Positions 44,380-56,490 are shown, numbered from the stretch's first letter. The stretch is 64,000 nt of DNA from Cycas panzhihuaensis (GCA_023213395.1 CM041465.1:248565741-248629740), one strand, 5' to 3'. Made by a program: numbers and translations. Notes: generated by a model from the sequence alone, not told the origin.

Positions 44380-46068
44380 ACTTATTTGATATATTTCTCT
44401 CAATATATTTAAATTTTTTTGGTTTCATTTTTGGCTTTCCCCTAATGTTAATTCATCTGCAACCATGTTAGAGAATGCTTCAATAGTTGCAGCAATCTCA
44501 CCAACCGAATCTCCTAATGCACTGTCGTAAGGAGGAGCGATAGAATCTCTACTAGTAAATAAATTTCAAAGAAGAAGAAATTACTATAGAAGGCATCCAT
44601 TGACCAACCCTTTTTCATTTTTTTTTATATAAAAAAAAATTTATAATTATGCGTAATAAGTGCGCCTCTATATGGATCCTTTTTGATCGATCTATTTATC
44701 ATTTTATCATTCTCTAGTTTGCTGGTTTGACAGCACCACGGTGGCATCATGGCAGATCTTTCATTATTATTTTTATTTTTTTTATAAAGTTAATTTTTTT
44801 TTAATTATATTGGATAATATTTGAAATCTCGGGTTTAAAGAGTGTTAGCCCCCCTTGAGACTTAGCCCCTGGTCACATCCCTTTTATGTGACCGTTAGTT
44901 CATTGTTAAAAGGGCTAATTCAATCTTTATAAAACTTTTTCTTTTTTCTTTTTTTAATTTTTCATTAAACATGGGGTACCTGGCTAATTTTAGCTATATC
45001 TCTTGACTAAGTCATCAGTTTTAGATGAAACCTATCTCATTGCGTCTAAAATTTTCTGAGGTATAATTTTGACTGATCATATGCCATATTTGGAGTTGAC
45101 TTGACCACTTTCAATCAGTTTAAAGTCAGTCATTTATTTTTAAAGCTTTTTTAAATTATTTTCATAAAATCTCTTTTTTATTAGATTATATTTTATCACC
45201 AGGAGATTCTTTTCTACCCAAATCTACTTTGCAACCATCTATTTTCAATGAAATTTATCACTATCTACTTATTTTATTATTTAGCATTTGTTTTAATCAT
45301 TATTTTAATCGGTGAAAGTGACACTTTAGTGTTTTTAGCATATTTACATAAAAAGTCCTAGCATTTTTAGTTATATCTTCTCAACCAGAAATCAGATTTC
45401 AAAACCGTAAGATTCGTTTGACTCAATATATTATAAGTTTGAGTAGGTCAAAGTTGACCTTGTTTTTGTTCCATATTTTATTAACCTTAAAAGAACACTT
45501 TTTACAGTTTCTTTAATATCTTGAGATTCATAGCTTAGAATTGAGTATCGTCTAGTTTTGGTAAAATATTTTTTAGATATATATAATTTTAAGTTATTTT
45601 TATTGTATTTTGAGTCTATTTTGTAAGTGCTCTAAGCCTCCAAAGTTGAGGTATATAACAGTTCTTAATTTATGATTATTACAGATTTTTTATATATTAT
45701 TTCTCAAAGTTTTCAACTAAAAAGTATATTAAGCATCTCTTTAAACTATATTTGATTATTTTACAGTATTATATAAGTTTTTTACTAGCATTTCATATAT
45801 TTTGAGCCATAGGCTCCTGTTACACTTCAAAAAGAGGACTACATCTTTGGTACATTAAATCTTGAGTTTTAGGAATCTGTTCTCAAAACAGTCAGTTTTG
45901 TTGAATAGATATTTCATCAATCTTCAAATTGGTGTAATTTCAATTTATTTTGACACTGTTTAGTACAACTTTGAAGCTGATCAACTTGAGCATTCAAGAT
46001 ATCCAATCAGGCTTGTCTTCTAAACACTTTCTTAAGGAGTACTTTATTTTATTTCTTATTGATCACTT

Positions 46069-46417
46069 TGATGGAGCTGGAGGAGTATAGCAGGACTTCA
46101 GAAAGATTGCATCTTGAGTAAATTGGTGATTTTCGATAGTTAGCAGTGTTAAAAAATACTAAGGAGGTATTCCCACCCTTTAAATAGTGATTTTGGGGAG
46201 GTAGCAAGCGCCATCAGCCTACCTACACGTTAGCCAACAGATAATTTAAAATATATTAAAAAATTAAAAATAATAAATGAAAACGCGTACCTTAAGAAAG
46301 TGGTGTCAACTCCTGGCGAATATTGGCAGGGTCAAGGTGCCCTAGGGTCCCTCAAAGGTGGATTTGAAGGGCCCTAAGCACACATGTGCTTTAATGACAT
46401 TAGGATTATTCACAACA
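46069..46417 (-). repeat. Cop-5 3' LTR
   Basis: Minus-strand TGTTGTGAATAATCC at 46417 to CCATCA at 46069. TATA-type CTATTTAAAG on the minus strand at 46187-46178. Stem-loop at 46341-46378. About 42 mismatches to the 5' LTR by hand count. Confidence 0.9.
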
Positions 46418-46419
46418 TT

Positions 46420-46998
46420 CTCCTCCATAAGCCCAATGTGTATGACTCCCAAATTGTCTTTGAACTTCTTGAATTTAATCTTTCCCAAAGCTTTTGTAAA
46501 ATAATCTGTTGTTTGATTTTCGGTGCTACAATAAGTCAATTCTATCTCATCTGCTTGTACAAGTTCCCAAATGAAGTGGTATTGGGTTTCGATATACTTT
46601 GTTCTGCCATGGAATAGAGGATTTTTGGCTATTTAAATAGTGCTTTGATTGTCATACCAAATTCTAGTGGGAACTTGTTGTTTAATCTGAAAATCCTATA
46701 AAAGTCTTCTTAACCATATTGATTCATAGGCTCCTAAAACTGCAGCTTTATACTCTGCCTTGGCTATAGATAAGGAAACGGTATTTTGTTTCTTTGTACT
46801 CCAAGCTACTGCTATTAATCCCATACTGAATACATAACCCATGGTAGACTTTCTATCATCAACATCACCAGCCCAATCTGAATATGTGTAACCAGTTAAC
46901 TAAAATTTGGATGTGGCTTTTTAGTATAACCTAAAATCTAGAGTCCCTTTAAGGTATTTAAGGATTCTTTTGGCAGCTTACCAATGAGATGTCTTTGG
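46420..46998 (-). pseudogene. Cop-5 RNase H, distal to the Cop-6 insertion
   Basis: Minus strand from 46998: TSHW, a stop, AAKRILKYLKGT, YSDWAGDVDDRKSTMGYVF, SLSIAKAEYKAAV, YDNQSTI and AKNPLFHGRTKYIE, then TTDYFTKALGKIKFKKFKD. All copia RNase H landmarks. The reading frame continues through the purine tract (MEEN) into the LTR and stops near 46342. The open stretch is 46342-46539. The first codons are supplied by the other side of Cop-6 (54537 onward). Confidence 0.88.
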
Positions 46999-47119
46999 TG
47001 TTAAACCTTATGTTTACATGTTAAGATTATGCACTTTATTTTTTCATGTAATATTTGTAAAGTTGTATCTCAGGGGTGACTTATCACTTAAGCGATAAAG
47101 TGCACATCCACATTCTTTC

Positions 47120-47141
47120 TAGTGACACAACGTTGTCACTA
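47120..47141. promoter_or_regulatory. Short inverted repeat in Cop-6 U3
   Basis: TAGTGACA-CAACGT-TGTCACTA, eight perfect pairs. Arms are also conserved in the 3' LTR. Confidence 0.7.
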
Positions 47142-47220
47142 AAGGGTCAAATAGACCCCCATACACTTTTGCTCACATAAAAGCCCCAAAATGACACATG
47201 TCTAACATGCAAGGCATGTA

Positions 47221-47254
47221 CCTTGGATGTTTGACACTTGTCAAACATCCAAGG
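47221..47254. promoter_or_regulatory. 16-bp perfect stem-loop before the Cop-6 TATA box
   Basis: CCTTGGATGTTTGACA-CT-TGTCAAACATCCAAGG. The 3' LTR copy (54201-54234) reads CCTTGGATATTTGACA-CT-TATCAAATATCCAAGG. One pair has changed from G-C to A-T on both sides, and one G-to-A breaks another pair. TATATAA lies 22 bp downstream. Confidence 0.8.
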
Positions 47255-47276
47255 CCTTAGGTCTCTCATTTCACTC

Positions 47277-47283
47277 TATATAA
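47277..47283 (+). promoter_or_regulatory. Cop-6 LTR TATA box
   Basis: TATATAA in CTCTATATAATGAG, conserved at 54257 in the 3' LTR. Confidence 0.6.
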
Positions 47284-47556
47284 TGAGACCTCTCCTCTTT
47301 GTCTCATATGGGAGTTGGAGTTGTATTGTTATGCTATCAGTTTGCTAATCAAACTGTTTATTCTTTTAGAGGTTGAACCAATTCTAACCTCACATATTTG
47401 GTATCATTTCTCTTGCTCCTTCATTTTATGCTTTGTCTCTTATGCTTTCTTTTATCTTGAGAATATTATACTTGTTAAGCATTTGTGCTTTCAGGAACTA
47501 GAGTGAACCTAGCTTCTAGATCTTAGGACTGTGAGGCCATTAGGCCTCTTTTCACA

Positions 47557-49877
47557 TTTAGTATCAAAGCAAGATGAGACTAGTTCCCTCTGTTCTACTT
47601 TATAGTTGCTCAAGGAGATTCAAAGAAAGCCTACAAACCCTTGGTGATGACCTTCGCTCTCTGAAGGTGATTTAAGGTTTATTTGAAGACTATTTTTGCA
47701 GGTTCAAGCTGCTGAAGTTTTTTTTTAAAGGCTGTGGACTATGTCTGGGCGATTTTCAACCCTTAGACCCCACTAAGGAACTAAAAATCCTTAGTGCTAT
47801 TTGTATTTAGCTTGTTTTTTGGAAGAAATTAGCTCTCAATCTCTAGTTTATAATCTCAAATTATTTTAAAAAGTTTCTTAGCAGAGTTGAGGTATTTATT
47901 CACTGTTCTTAGTGAATTTTTTATCGAAAATAGAGTTTTTTTTTCACTTGTTTTTCATTAACTAGGTTGGTTGTCCAAGATTTGACCCTGCATGTACCTG
48001 TAATAGAGTCCACAGAAGGAACTCAGTGTGTTGTTGAAGGTTTTTGAACTCTACACAATTGTATGGTAGCCATTTTTCCCTATGACAGGGGCGCCCTCTG
48101 TTTGGCTCTTCTGGTTCGTTCTCTCTCATTGAGCAATTTTAGGTCCTAAAACGTCAAAGGAACCTTGGTACAGGTACTGTGCCCCTATGGCTAAAATCTC
48201 AGCCTGAACATAGCTCTCTGTGAGGAGATCCAAACGTCTAAACCTCCACGGCTGTCACCCAACCTCCACTGTCGTTCAACGATTTTTCGAAATTGTGTTT
48301 ATTATTTTTTTTTTTCAAAAAATTTCTTTTTGAAACTTTATACTTTTAAACATTAGGTTATAAAATGTGGAATATTCACTGAATATTCTCTTCTTTATAA
48401 CTTAAGTTATTCTAAAGTTTTCTTAAAGTCATTAAAAATCCTTTTTTAAAAGCCAATTCCAAAGGTTTTTTAAATGATCTTTTTCATTTAACACTTGCTA
48501 ACTTCACTTTAGTGAAAAAACAACTAGATCAAGCTTTTTTTTAGCATTTTTCTACATCAGAAGTGATTTTTTCTCTTTATTAAGTCATTTTTCTAGTCAA
48601 GGTACTTTGCATAGTGACCTTAGTTTAAATTTTCATAAGAGAAAATTCATCTTTTTTGCACCTTTGGAGCTAAAATTGTCTAAGTATTGAGTGATCTCAT
48701 TAAATCACCAATACTAACTTAAAATCACTTATTTGAAGACTCAAAAATACTCTTGTTTAAGTATTTTCAAAGGCTCCCTGTGTGGTGTCCTTACTGATCA
48801 AGTTGCAAAAAAAAAAATCAAATTTCAGTCTATGTTTCTTAGCTCTTTAAGCTTCTTTTAACACTTAATTAATGTTGCATAAGTGTTAATTGACTTAAGT
48901 GGAGTGATTTTAAGTGTTTTCATATTGTAAAAGTGATCTTTATCACTTTTTTCAAACACATTTTAAAGGCACCTTGCATGGTGACCTATTTCTCTTAGTC
49001 ATAAAAAGGGCTCAAAAAATACTTTGTACTTAATAAAATCACTTCCTTTCTTAATCATTGAGACTATTTTAAAGTCCCAACACTTGGTGCTTAGTGTCCT
49101 ACTTTGCAAGTGGTTCTCTTACCTTCACTTTTGAGCATTAAAAAGAACCCATTTGTATCTTCATCACAAAGTTTTGCCTTGCTTCATTGAGTACTTAAGC
49201 ACATTTTTGAAGTACTTTTTTTTGCAAAACTCATTGTAATCAAGTATCTATTTTTTACTTGGATCTATATAAGCACTACACTTCATTAAGTGCTCATTGT
49301 AATAACACTTTAAGTGTTCATATTGATGTACTAAAATTGCTTCTTTTTGAAGCCACTTTTTCATTGTAAAACTTAATCAAGCATTCTCATAAGTACACCA
49401 TCCAAGTAAAAATAAATCTAAGTTCACTTTAAAAACTTCTAAAAAGTGACTTAAAATCTTATTGGAGAGGTTCGAAAAAGGTTCAAACCTTACCTTTGAA
49501 ATAACCTTAAGCTTGGTGCATTCCCTAGGGGACCAACTGACTGTACAGTCGGTGCACGATAATTAAGGTTACTTGAAGGAAAGGAGGTTCAAAAAGGGTC
49601 TTATTGAGGCTGTGAATCCCAATGAAAGCATGGTACATCTATGTAGATTAACCCTACCTACTTTGTCCTAGTTTTAACTTGGCCAACTATTGGATCTCTT
49701 CTATAGATCAGAGTTGGACCAACTCCATAGCCTAGTCCTCCATCTCTCATCATTCCATTCAGTTGTTAAATCTTCTAGTAAGATCAGGATTGTTGGTTTC
49801 GTTAGAAGGTGGAACTTAAGTGATGAAAGCTTTGAGTTTCCAAGTTATCTGCTAGCTTCAAGCCTCATAAGTGAAAC
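47557..49877 (+). other. Cop-6 PBS and leader
   Basis: PBS TTTAGTATCAAAGC then 2.3 kb of untranslated sequence. A 63-codon reading at 49690-49881 overlaps the gag ATG by 4 bp (ATGA) in another frame. It has no known motif and may only be a chance upstream ORF. Confidence 0.7.
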
Positions 49878-50669
49878 ATGACTACTATTAACATGCTTAA
49901 TGCATGGACCATTCGATTAACAGGTCAAGATAACTATCAAGAATGGAAAAGAATCACTCAAAATTTGTTGATCATGAATGAATTTTGGGGTTATGTTTAT
50001 GGAAGACTACCCCAACCTGTACCTGTTATCAATGGCAATATAACTATGCAACCTGATGATGCTCTTATTGCTGCTTGGGAAGCCAAAGATGAAATTGCTT
50101 TGGCATTCCTTCATATGATTATTGATATACATGTGGATCAAAATATTGCTTCTGCAAAAACTTCTAAAGAAGCTTGGGACATTTTGTCCTCATTGTATGA
50201 AAGGCGAGATGAAGCTTGTATTTTAATGGTAAAAGCCAAGTTGTATTCTGTAAAGTTTATTAAGCCTATGTCAGCTTTTCTTTCCTCCATCAAGGAGGTA
50301 TGTAATGAGTTGAATACACGAGATTAACTGATCACATCTATTACCAAATCTTTGCCAAAGGACTACAATGGCCTCATATGATCTACTACAAGAGATGGTT
50401 CTCTCAAAAGAATGACATTCAATGAATTTGAAAGTTTATTACTTCAAGAAGAACAAATCTACATTAAGGATAATGAGGAGGAACCATCTACATTAGGTGT
50501 ATTCATGGACAACTTAAAGACCAAGCAGAACCCTAAACCTACACTCTCAAAGCAGTTTAAGAAAATGAACATTGGGTCTTCAAGGACTAATGTTGTATAT
50601 TATTATTATGGCAAACCTGGCCACATAGCAACTGATTGTCAAAAGAAGCAAGCAAATCTATGTCAGTAG
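49878..50669 (+). pseudogene. Cop-6 gag
   Basis: One frame of 264 codons with only two internal stops (near 50325 and 50378). N-terminus MTTINMLNAWTIRLTGQDNY, then QEWKRITQNLLIMNEFWGYV, the copia gag opening. Centre EIALAFLHMIIDIHVDQNI and TSKEAWDILSSLYERR (UBN2-type gag). A knuckle at about 50596-50640 reads YYYGKPGHIATDC: the first two Cys are Tyr, His and last Cys are kept. ATG chosen because the conserved N-terminus starts there. Gag would form the particle that houses the RNA. Confidence 0.9.
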
Positions 50670-51290
50670 TAGCAACAGCCACATCAACAATAGTAGTAGC
50701 CACGTCAGCAATACCAACAAAGATTCTAGTAATATTAGCAGTAGCATCCCCCTTGACCAAATCAAGGTGCCTATTGAGGAGGTCAAAGAGGAAGGGGAGG
50801 TTTTATAGGTGGCAATCAATGCCACTTTAATTAGTTTGTAGATGAAAACAAATTATTTTGTGCATATCAAGCATCCAAGGTTGATGAAACTTAGATTATT
50901 AATTCTGGAGCTTCACAACACATGACTGGGAGTGAAGAACTCCTTACCGACATCAAGGAAGGTAAAGGTCAATCAGTGACCTTTGGGAACAATCATTCTA
51001 TTAAGATTTCTGGAATAGGCACAATAGCTCCATTTCACTCCTCTACAAATCCTTCCTCTTCATTTTTCGATGGCAATGCCTACTTCATACCTTCAATGGA
51101 TAAGAACTTACTATCTGTTAGCAAGTTGGACAAGCAATAGATGAGTGTCTTGTTCAAGAATGGGAAATGTATAATCAGTGACAAAGATGACCAAGTAGTA
51201 GCTATTAGATATGAGGATCAAGGCCTCTATAAATTGGATGCAAATAATATAACACTTGATTCTACTTACTCTGCTTACTATGATTAACAA
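50670..51290 (+). pseudogene. Cop-6 protease segment
   Basis: Same frame as gag. A Gln/Ser-rich linker is followed by INSGASQHMTGSEELLTDI with NSGA at 50901-50912, so the catalytic Asp of D-S-G is Asn. Then VTFGNNHSIKISGIGTI (flap) and MDKNLLSVSKLDKQ, the usual end of the segment at 51140. Near 51150-51240 comes FKNGKCIISDKD-like sequence leading to the pre-integrase. Confidence 0.85.
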
Positions 51291-52110
51291 AAATATGGTA
51301 CATGGGCTTCCAAAAATCTATGGCACTAAATGTCTTTGTGAAGTATGCATAATGGGGACTCAACATCGCTTGACTTTCCCTAAAGACAAAGTATGGCATG
51401 CATCACATCCTTTTTAGTTGGTACACTTAGATTTATGTGGACCTATGTCCACCACATCTTTTGGAGGAGCCTTGTATTACATCTCCTTCATTGATGACTT
51501 TTCTCACAAAATCTGGGTCTACTTCATCAAGCAAAAGTCTGAAGCATTTTCCAAATTCAAAGAATTTAAGCTTGAAGTAGAAAAAGACTCTGGCCACTCT
51601 ATTAAAACATTAAGGACAGACAATGGCGGTGAATTTACTTCAAATGAATTCACCTAATACTACAAGGATAATGGCATTCAGAGACAACTGACTATTCCTC
51701 ACACTCCTCAACATAATAGAGTCTCTGAATGAATTGATAAAACTTTGGCTAATAAAGCCAAAGCAATGATGTATGCACAAGGACTCACTCGAGCTTATTG
51801 GGCAGAAGTATTTCATACAGCTATCTATGTAGCCAATCGTAGTCCAACTGCAACAGTCATCAATATGACACCTGAGGATGCATGGTCTGGCAAAAATCCA
51901 ATTATTAGCCATTTGAGGACTTTTGGGTGCATTACTTATATGCACATCCCCAATCAACAAAGGACAAAATTAGACAAGCATAGTCTGAAATACATCTTTG
52001 TAGGATATGTCATTCATAGTAAAGCCTACAAGTTGTATGATCCCATTGGGAAGAAAATGCATCTCTCAAGAGATGTCATCTTTGCTGAAGAAGATCATAA
52101 GGAGTTGTAA
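51290..52110 (+). pseudogene. Cop-6 integrase
   Basis: Reads in the +1 frame relative to gag, so one shift lies between 51140 and 51418. LVHLDLCGPMSTTSFGG holds the first Asp (51427-51429). FIDDFSHKIWVYFIKQKSEA, TLRTDNGGEFTSNEF holds the second. NRVSE then a stop keeps the Glu near 51728. Downstream are YWAEVFHTAIYVANRSPTA, TPEDAWSG, FGCITYMHIP and the tail KYIFVGYVIHSKAYKLYDP, ending at a stop at 52110. Three stops in all. The pre-integrase His/Cys finger is barely readable. Confidence 0.9.
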
Positions 52111-52400
52111 ATAACATCCATGTAACCTCCCATTGACAAAGGTAAGAAGATTGTTGATGCCTTCCTTCCCTCTCAATCTTCTACTCCATGTACATCATCT
52201 GCACCTGCTAGACCATCTACATCAACTGAGTTTGCTCCACTTGATCCAAGTACATCTTCTGTTGATCAACCACTCAGACCAGAAGATCTTGAGATTCAAG
52301 TTACTTTAATTCAAAAGTTACAAAAATGATACATTCAGATAGTACAAGATGGCCACATCATTGAAGGAAAACGTCCATCAAAATATAGGCAGCAGACCAA
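52111..52400 (+). other. Cop-6 integrase-RT linker
   Basis: Ser/Pro/Thr-rich linker (PSTSSVDQPLRPEDLE near 52240-52290), as usual between copia integrase and RT. Contains stops. Confidence 0.6.
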
Positions 52401-53145
52401 TTATGCACTTATGGCTGAAGTGTTATGTGTCGATAAGCCTTTCACTTTTAAGGAGGCTTCTAAAAATGAAAATTGGAAGGCTACCATGGATGAAGAAATC
52501 CATTCTATTGAAAAGAATGGTGCTTGGGATTTTGTTGAATTGCCTAAACACAAACAGGCAATCAGTTGCATATGGGTCTACAAGACCAAATTCCAATCTG
52601 ATGGTTTACTTAAGCTATAGAAGGCCCACCTTGTGGCAAAATGATTCAAATAAAAGGAAGGCATAGACTATGAGGAGACTTTTGTACCAGTGGCAAATAT
52701 GAATACCATCCAACTCATCTTGGTCTTAGCTACTTAATGTAAATGGCCAGTCTATCAGATGGATGTGAAGAGCACTTTTCTTAATGGCAATCTTCATGAG
52801 GAGGTATACTTGGAGAAACCTCCTGGTTATAAAGTACAAGGCAAGGAGCATTTTATATGTCACCTAAAAAAGGCGTTATATGGCTTGAAACAAGCTCCAA
52901 GAGCATGGTACTCAAAGATCGATGATTACTTCTTAAGACATCGGTTTCATCGATCTACTTCATATCCTAACCTATACATAAAAAATGAAAAAAACCATGC
53001 CATCCTTATTGTCTTGTATGTAGATGACTTAGTGATCACTAGAAGTGACACTAAGATGATACACATTCTTCAAGATGACTTGAAGAGAAGTTTTGAGATG
53101 ACAGATCTTGGACTTCTCCATTACTTTTTAGGCTTTGAGATATGA
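52401..53145 (+). pseudogene. Cop-6 reverse transcriptase
   Basis: Same frame as integrase. KPFTFKEASKNENWKATMDE, WDFVELPKHKQAISCIWVYK, then stops, EGIDYEETFVPVANMNT, YQMDVKSTFLNGNLHEEVYL, HLKKALYGLKQAPRAWYSKI, FHRSTSYPNLYIKN and IVLYVDDLVITRSDTKM with YVDD at 53017-53028, ending MTDLGLLHYFLGFEI at 53145. The 128-codon stretch from 52759 is uninterrupted. Stops lie upstream, near 52620 and 52734. RT copies element RNA to DNA. Confidence 0.93.
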
Positions 53146-53960
53146 TAATAGCCAGACTATATCTTCATCTCCCAAGCGAAATATTCTTGGATATTTTGTA
53201 GCAGTTTAGGATGCACAACTGCAAACCAGTGCCTACACCAATGGAGAATGGATTTAAGCTTACTCTCAATGAGGAAGCTGCACCTGTAGATCCCACACTT
53301 TATTGACAGTTGATTGGGAGCCTCATTTATCTCACTAACACTCGATCAGATATTTCATTTGCAGTTGGGATTTATTCATGATACATGTCTCAACCCAATC
53401 AAAAATACTGGAATGCCGCTAAATGCATACTAAAATACATCAAAGACACATTACAACATAGCCTTGAGTATGCACATAATGAGAACTTCACTCTGGAAGG
53501 GTTCTCAGATTCTGATTAGGTAGGTTGCCAAGATAGTAGGAGATCAACATCGAGATATTGTTTTTCCCTTGGTTCAACAGTTATTTCGTGGAGTTGCAAG
53601 AAGCAACCCAATGTTACCTTATCCTCCACCGAAGTAGAGTACAAAACTGCAGTTAGTGTAGCTTGTGAAGCTATCTGGCTATGTCATATTCTTGAGAAAC
53701 TTGGACTTGAGCAAGATCACCCCACCAGGATTTAGTGTGACAATCAAAGTGTACTCAAGTTAGCCAAGAATCTAGTTTTTCATGCATAGACTAAACACAT
53801 CGAGGTTCATCATCACTTCATCAGAGAGCGTGTGTAGAATAGTGAGATCAACCTCCAATACAGACCTACAGAACAATAGACAGTAGATATCTTTACCAAG
53901 CCACTTGATAAAGAAAAATTTGTAAAATTTAGAGATGGTCTAGGGGTCCAACTTAACATT
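53146..53960 (+). pseudogene. Cop-6 RNase H
   Basis: After three stops and a shift: KPVPTPMENGFKLTLNEEAA, QLIGSLIYLTNTRSDISFAV, WNAAKCILKYIKDTLQHSLE, GCQDSRRSTSRYCF, SSTEVEYKTAVSVACEAIWL, CDNQSVLKLAKNLVFHA, then VDIFTKPLDKEKFVKF. Complete set of copia RNase H landmarks, several stops. Ends at the polypurine tract. Confidence 0.9.
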
Positions 53961-53966
53961 GTAAAT

Positions 53967-53978
53967 AGTAAGAGGGGG
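53967..53978 (+). other. Cop-6 polypurine tract
   Basis: AGTAAGAGGGGG directly before the 3' LTR. Confidence 0.85.
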
Positions 53979-54536
53979 TGTTACACCTTATGTTTACATG
54001 TTAAGATTATGCACTTTATTTTTTCATGTAATATTTGTAAAGTTATATCTTAGGGGTGACTTATCACTTAAGTGATAAAGTACACACCCACAATCTTTTT
54101 AGTGACACAACATTGTCACTAAAAGGTCAAATAGACACCCATGGACTTTTGCTTACATAAGAGCCCCAAAAGGAAACATGTCTAACATGTAAGGCATGTA
54201 CCTTGGATATTTGACACTTATCAAATATCCAAGGCCTTAGGTCTCTCATTTCACTCTATATAATGGGACCTCTCCTCTTTGTCTCATATGGGAGTTGGAG
54301 TTATATTGTTATGCTATCAATTTGCTAATCAAATTGTTTATTCTTTTGGAGGTTGGACCAATTCCAACCCCACATATTTGGTATCATTTCTCTTGCTCCT
54401 TCATTTTATGCTTTATCTCTTATGCTTTCTTTTATCTTGTGAATATTATACTTGTTAAGCATTTGTACTTTCAGGAATTAGAGTGAACCTAGCTTCTAGA
54501 TCTTAGGACTGTGAGGCCATTAGGCCTCTTTTCATA
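53979..54536 (+). repeat. Cop-6 3' LTR
   Basis: TGTTACACCTTATG ... CTTTTCATA. Same length as the 5' LTR, followed by TTTGG. Confidence 0.95.
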
Positions 54537-55560
54537 TTTGGATCCTACATGAACTTGGACACAACACTAACTGAATATGTTATATCTGGTGGAGTAGATA
54601 TTAAATATATTAAGCTGCCAATGAGTTATCTATAGAGTGTGGGATTAATCGAAGTCGAGTCATCTATCTTAGAAAGTTTGATTCCAATTTCTATTAGTAT
54701 TATCAATGATTTGTAGTTTGTCATTTTGAATCTTTATAGAAGATCCAATATATATTTACGTTGAGAAATGAATATTCCTTGTTTGTCCTGCCAGACTTCC
54801 AATCCTAGGAAGTAATGCATGAGGCTTAAGTCTATCATCTCAAATTCCTTACACATAGCATCTTTAAACTAATGTAAAAGATGGGAGTCATTTCCGGTAT
54901 ACATTAAATCATCTACATAGAGTCCTACAATCAATATCGAATTTCCCTTAATTTTGGTGTATAAGTTTGGATTTGCGTGAGATCTTTCAATTCCTTGATC
55001 CCTAAAATATTTGTCTATGTAAGAATACCAAGCCCTGGGTGCTTATTTTAGACCATATAGTGCCTTCTTTAATTTATACACTTTGTTTCTTACCCCCTAA
55101 CTTCAAAACCAAGGGGTTGAGTGATATAGATGTCTTCTTTGACATAACCATTTAATAAAGCACTTTTCACATCCATTTGATAAAGTTTCCAACCCATTTG
55201 GGCAGCTAAACTTATCATCATGCAAACATATTTCATCATAGTAATGGGGGCAAATGTTTCTGTATAGTCTATGCCTTCTCTTTAGGCATATCTTTTTGAT
55301 ACCAATCGAGCTTTATATTTGTCAATGGAGCCATCTGAGTGGAACTTAGTCTTATAGACCCATTTGGTGCTAATAGCTTTCTTTGTTGGTGGTAAATCTA
55401 CAAGTTCCCAAGTATGATTCTTAATAATAGACTTATATTCCTCTTTCATGGCTTTCTACTAACATTTATATTGATTAGCCTCATCAAAGGTTTAAGGCTT
55501 ATGAATTTTTAGCACCTTACTCATTAGAGCAAAGTTGACCCTACGTGAGCGTGTAGATCT
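54537..55560 (-). pseudogene. Cop-5 reverse transcriptase
   Basis: Minus strand from about 55560: FALMSKVLKIHKP, EANQYK, KAMKEEYKSIIKNHTWELVD, PPTKKAISTKWVYKTKFHSD, YKARLVSKRYA, EGIDYTETFAPITMMK, YQMDVKSALLNGYVKEDIYI, then YVDDLMYTG with YVDD encoded at 54919-54908. RT is nearly free of stops in its first half, less so after 55080. It ends at Cop-6, where the frame resumes in RNase H at 46998. Confidence 0.9.
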
Positions 55561-56490
55561 TCTATTATTATCTAATATATTTCCTAAGTCATGGTTGTAT
55601 TGAACCCATTTGGGTAGATGTTATGATGGAGGTTGAGATGATGTTTCTTCCCCAGTGGGTTCCTAAATATTTCTCTACATAGGAGGCACATATTTAGATT
55701 TATTTGATGTGTCAAATTTAATGGAAATCTCCTTCTGTTTTTCTTGATTATCTTGGTAGTAGGTATCTTCTTAAAATTTGACGTCCCTACTTACTATAAC
55801 TTTTCTGGATTTTGGATCATAAACTTTGTAGGATTTTGAAGATTCACTATACCCAATAAAGATACATTTAACACTATGGTCATCTAACTTAGTTCTTCTT
55901 TAGTTAGGAATATGGGCATAGGCTAGACATCCAAATACCTTGAGATGATGTATACTTGGTTTATAATTGGTCCATGCTTCTTCTAGAGTTTTCTACTTAA
56001 GTGTTTTAGTGTAACATCTATTAAGTAGGTAGATGGTTGTATGAACTCCTTTAACCTAAAATTCATGGCCCAAGTTTTTATCTTTAAGCATACATCGTGC
56101 CATTTCAACGATAGTTCTATTTTTTCTTTCTGCTATACCATTTTATTATGGGGTGTAGGGGTTGATAAATTGTCTCCTAATACCATGGTGGATACAATCA
56201 TCTTTAAAAGTGTTAGATGTAAACTCTCCCCCATTATCTGATCTTAGAGAAAGAATATGATACCCACGTTGTTGCTCAATAAAGGTTTTAAAGTCAACAA
56301 AGTGGTCAAAAGTATCGTATTTATATTTTATAAAGAACACCCATGTCTTTCTTATAAAGTGATTAATAAATGTGAGAAAATACTTTGCACCTACTAAGGA
56401 GGGAGTGGCCATTGGTCCACAAATATCTGTGTATACTAGTTGAAGAGGGGCAGATGCTCGATGACTAAAATCTAGAAAGCTTTCTCTATG
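55561..56490 (-). pseudogene. Cop-5 integrase
   Basis: Minus strand: LVYTDICGPMATPSLVGAKY (first Asp near 56427), FINHFIRKTWVFFIKYKYDT, LSLRSDNGGEFTSNTF (second Asp near 56239), IAERKNRTIVEMARCMLKD (Glu kept near 56125), then LEEAWTNYKPSIHHLKVFGC and DDHSVKCIFIGYSESSKSYK. All three catalytic acids are present, unlike in Cop-2, but stops lie at about 56150 and in the tail. A plus-strand open stretch at 56041-56241 is a shadow. Confidence 0.9.

Larger units (their letters stand above)
43432..46068 (+). other. Cop-4 leader, left part
   Basis: No coding signal. Holds the tandem repeat at 43616-44160 and a (TA)n tract near 44355. From about 44770 on it is homologous, in inverse orientation, to 59650-60800 in Cop-5. 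Confidence 0.7.
46999..47556 (+). repeat. Cop-6 5' LTR
   Basis: TGTTAAACCTTATG ... CTTTTCACA. Contains the stem-loop at 47221-47254 and TATATAA at 47277-47283. Confidence 0.95.
46999..54536 (+). mobile_element. Cop-6: innermost and youngest copia element
   Basis: LTRs of exactly 558 bp at 46999-47556 and 53979-54536, perfect target duplication TTTGG (46994-46998 and 54537-54541). PBS TTTAGTATCAAAGC at 47557 and polypurine tract AGTAAGAGGGGG ending 53978. Gag, protease, integrase, RT and RNase H are in copia order, with the longest open stretches in the window. About 34 LTR mismatches by hand count, mostly transitions. Inserted in the Cop-5 RNase H at the HW-x-AAKRIL motif. Confidence 0.95.

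Noticed and set aside
51640-51960. 106-codon minus-strand reading
   Set aside because: Antisense shadow of the Cop-6 integrase.
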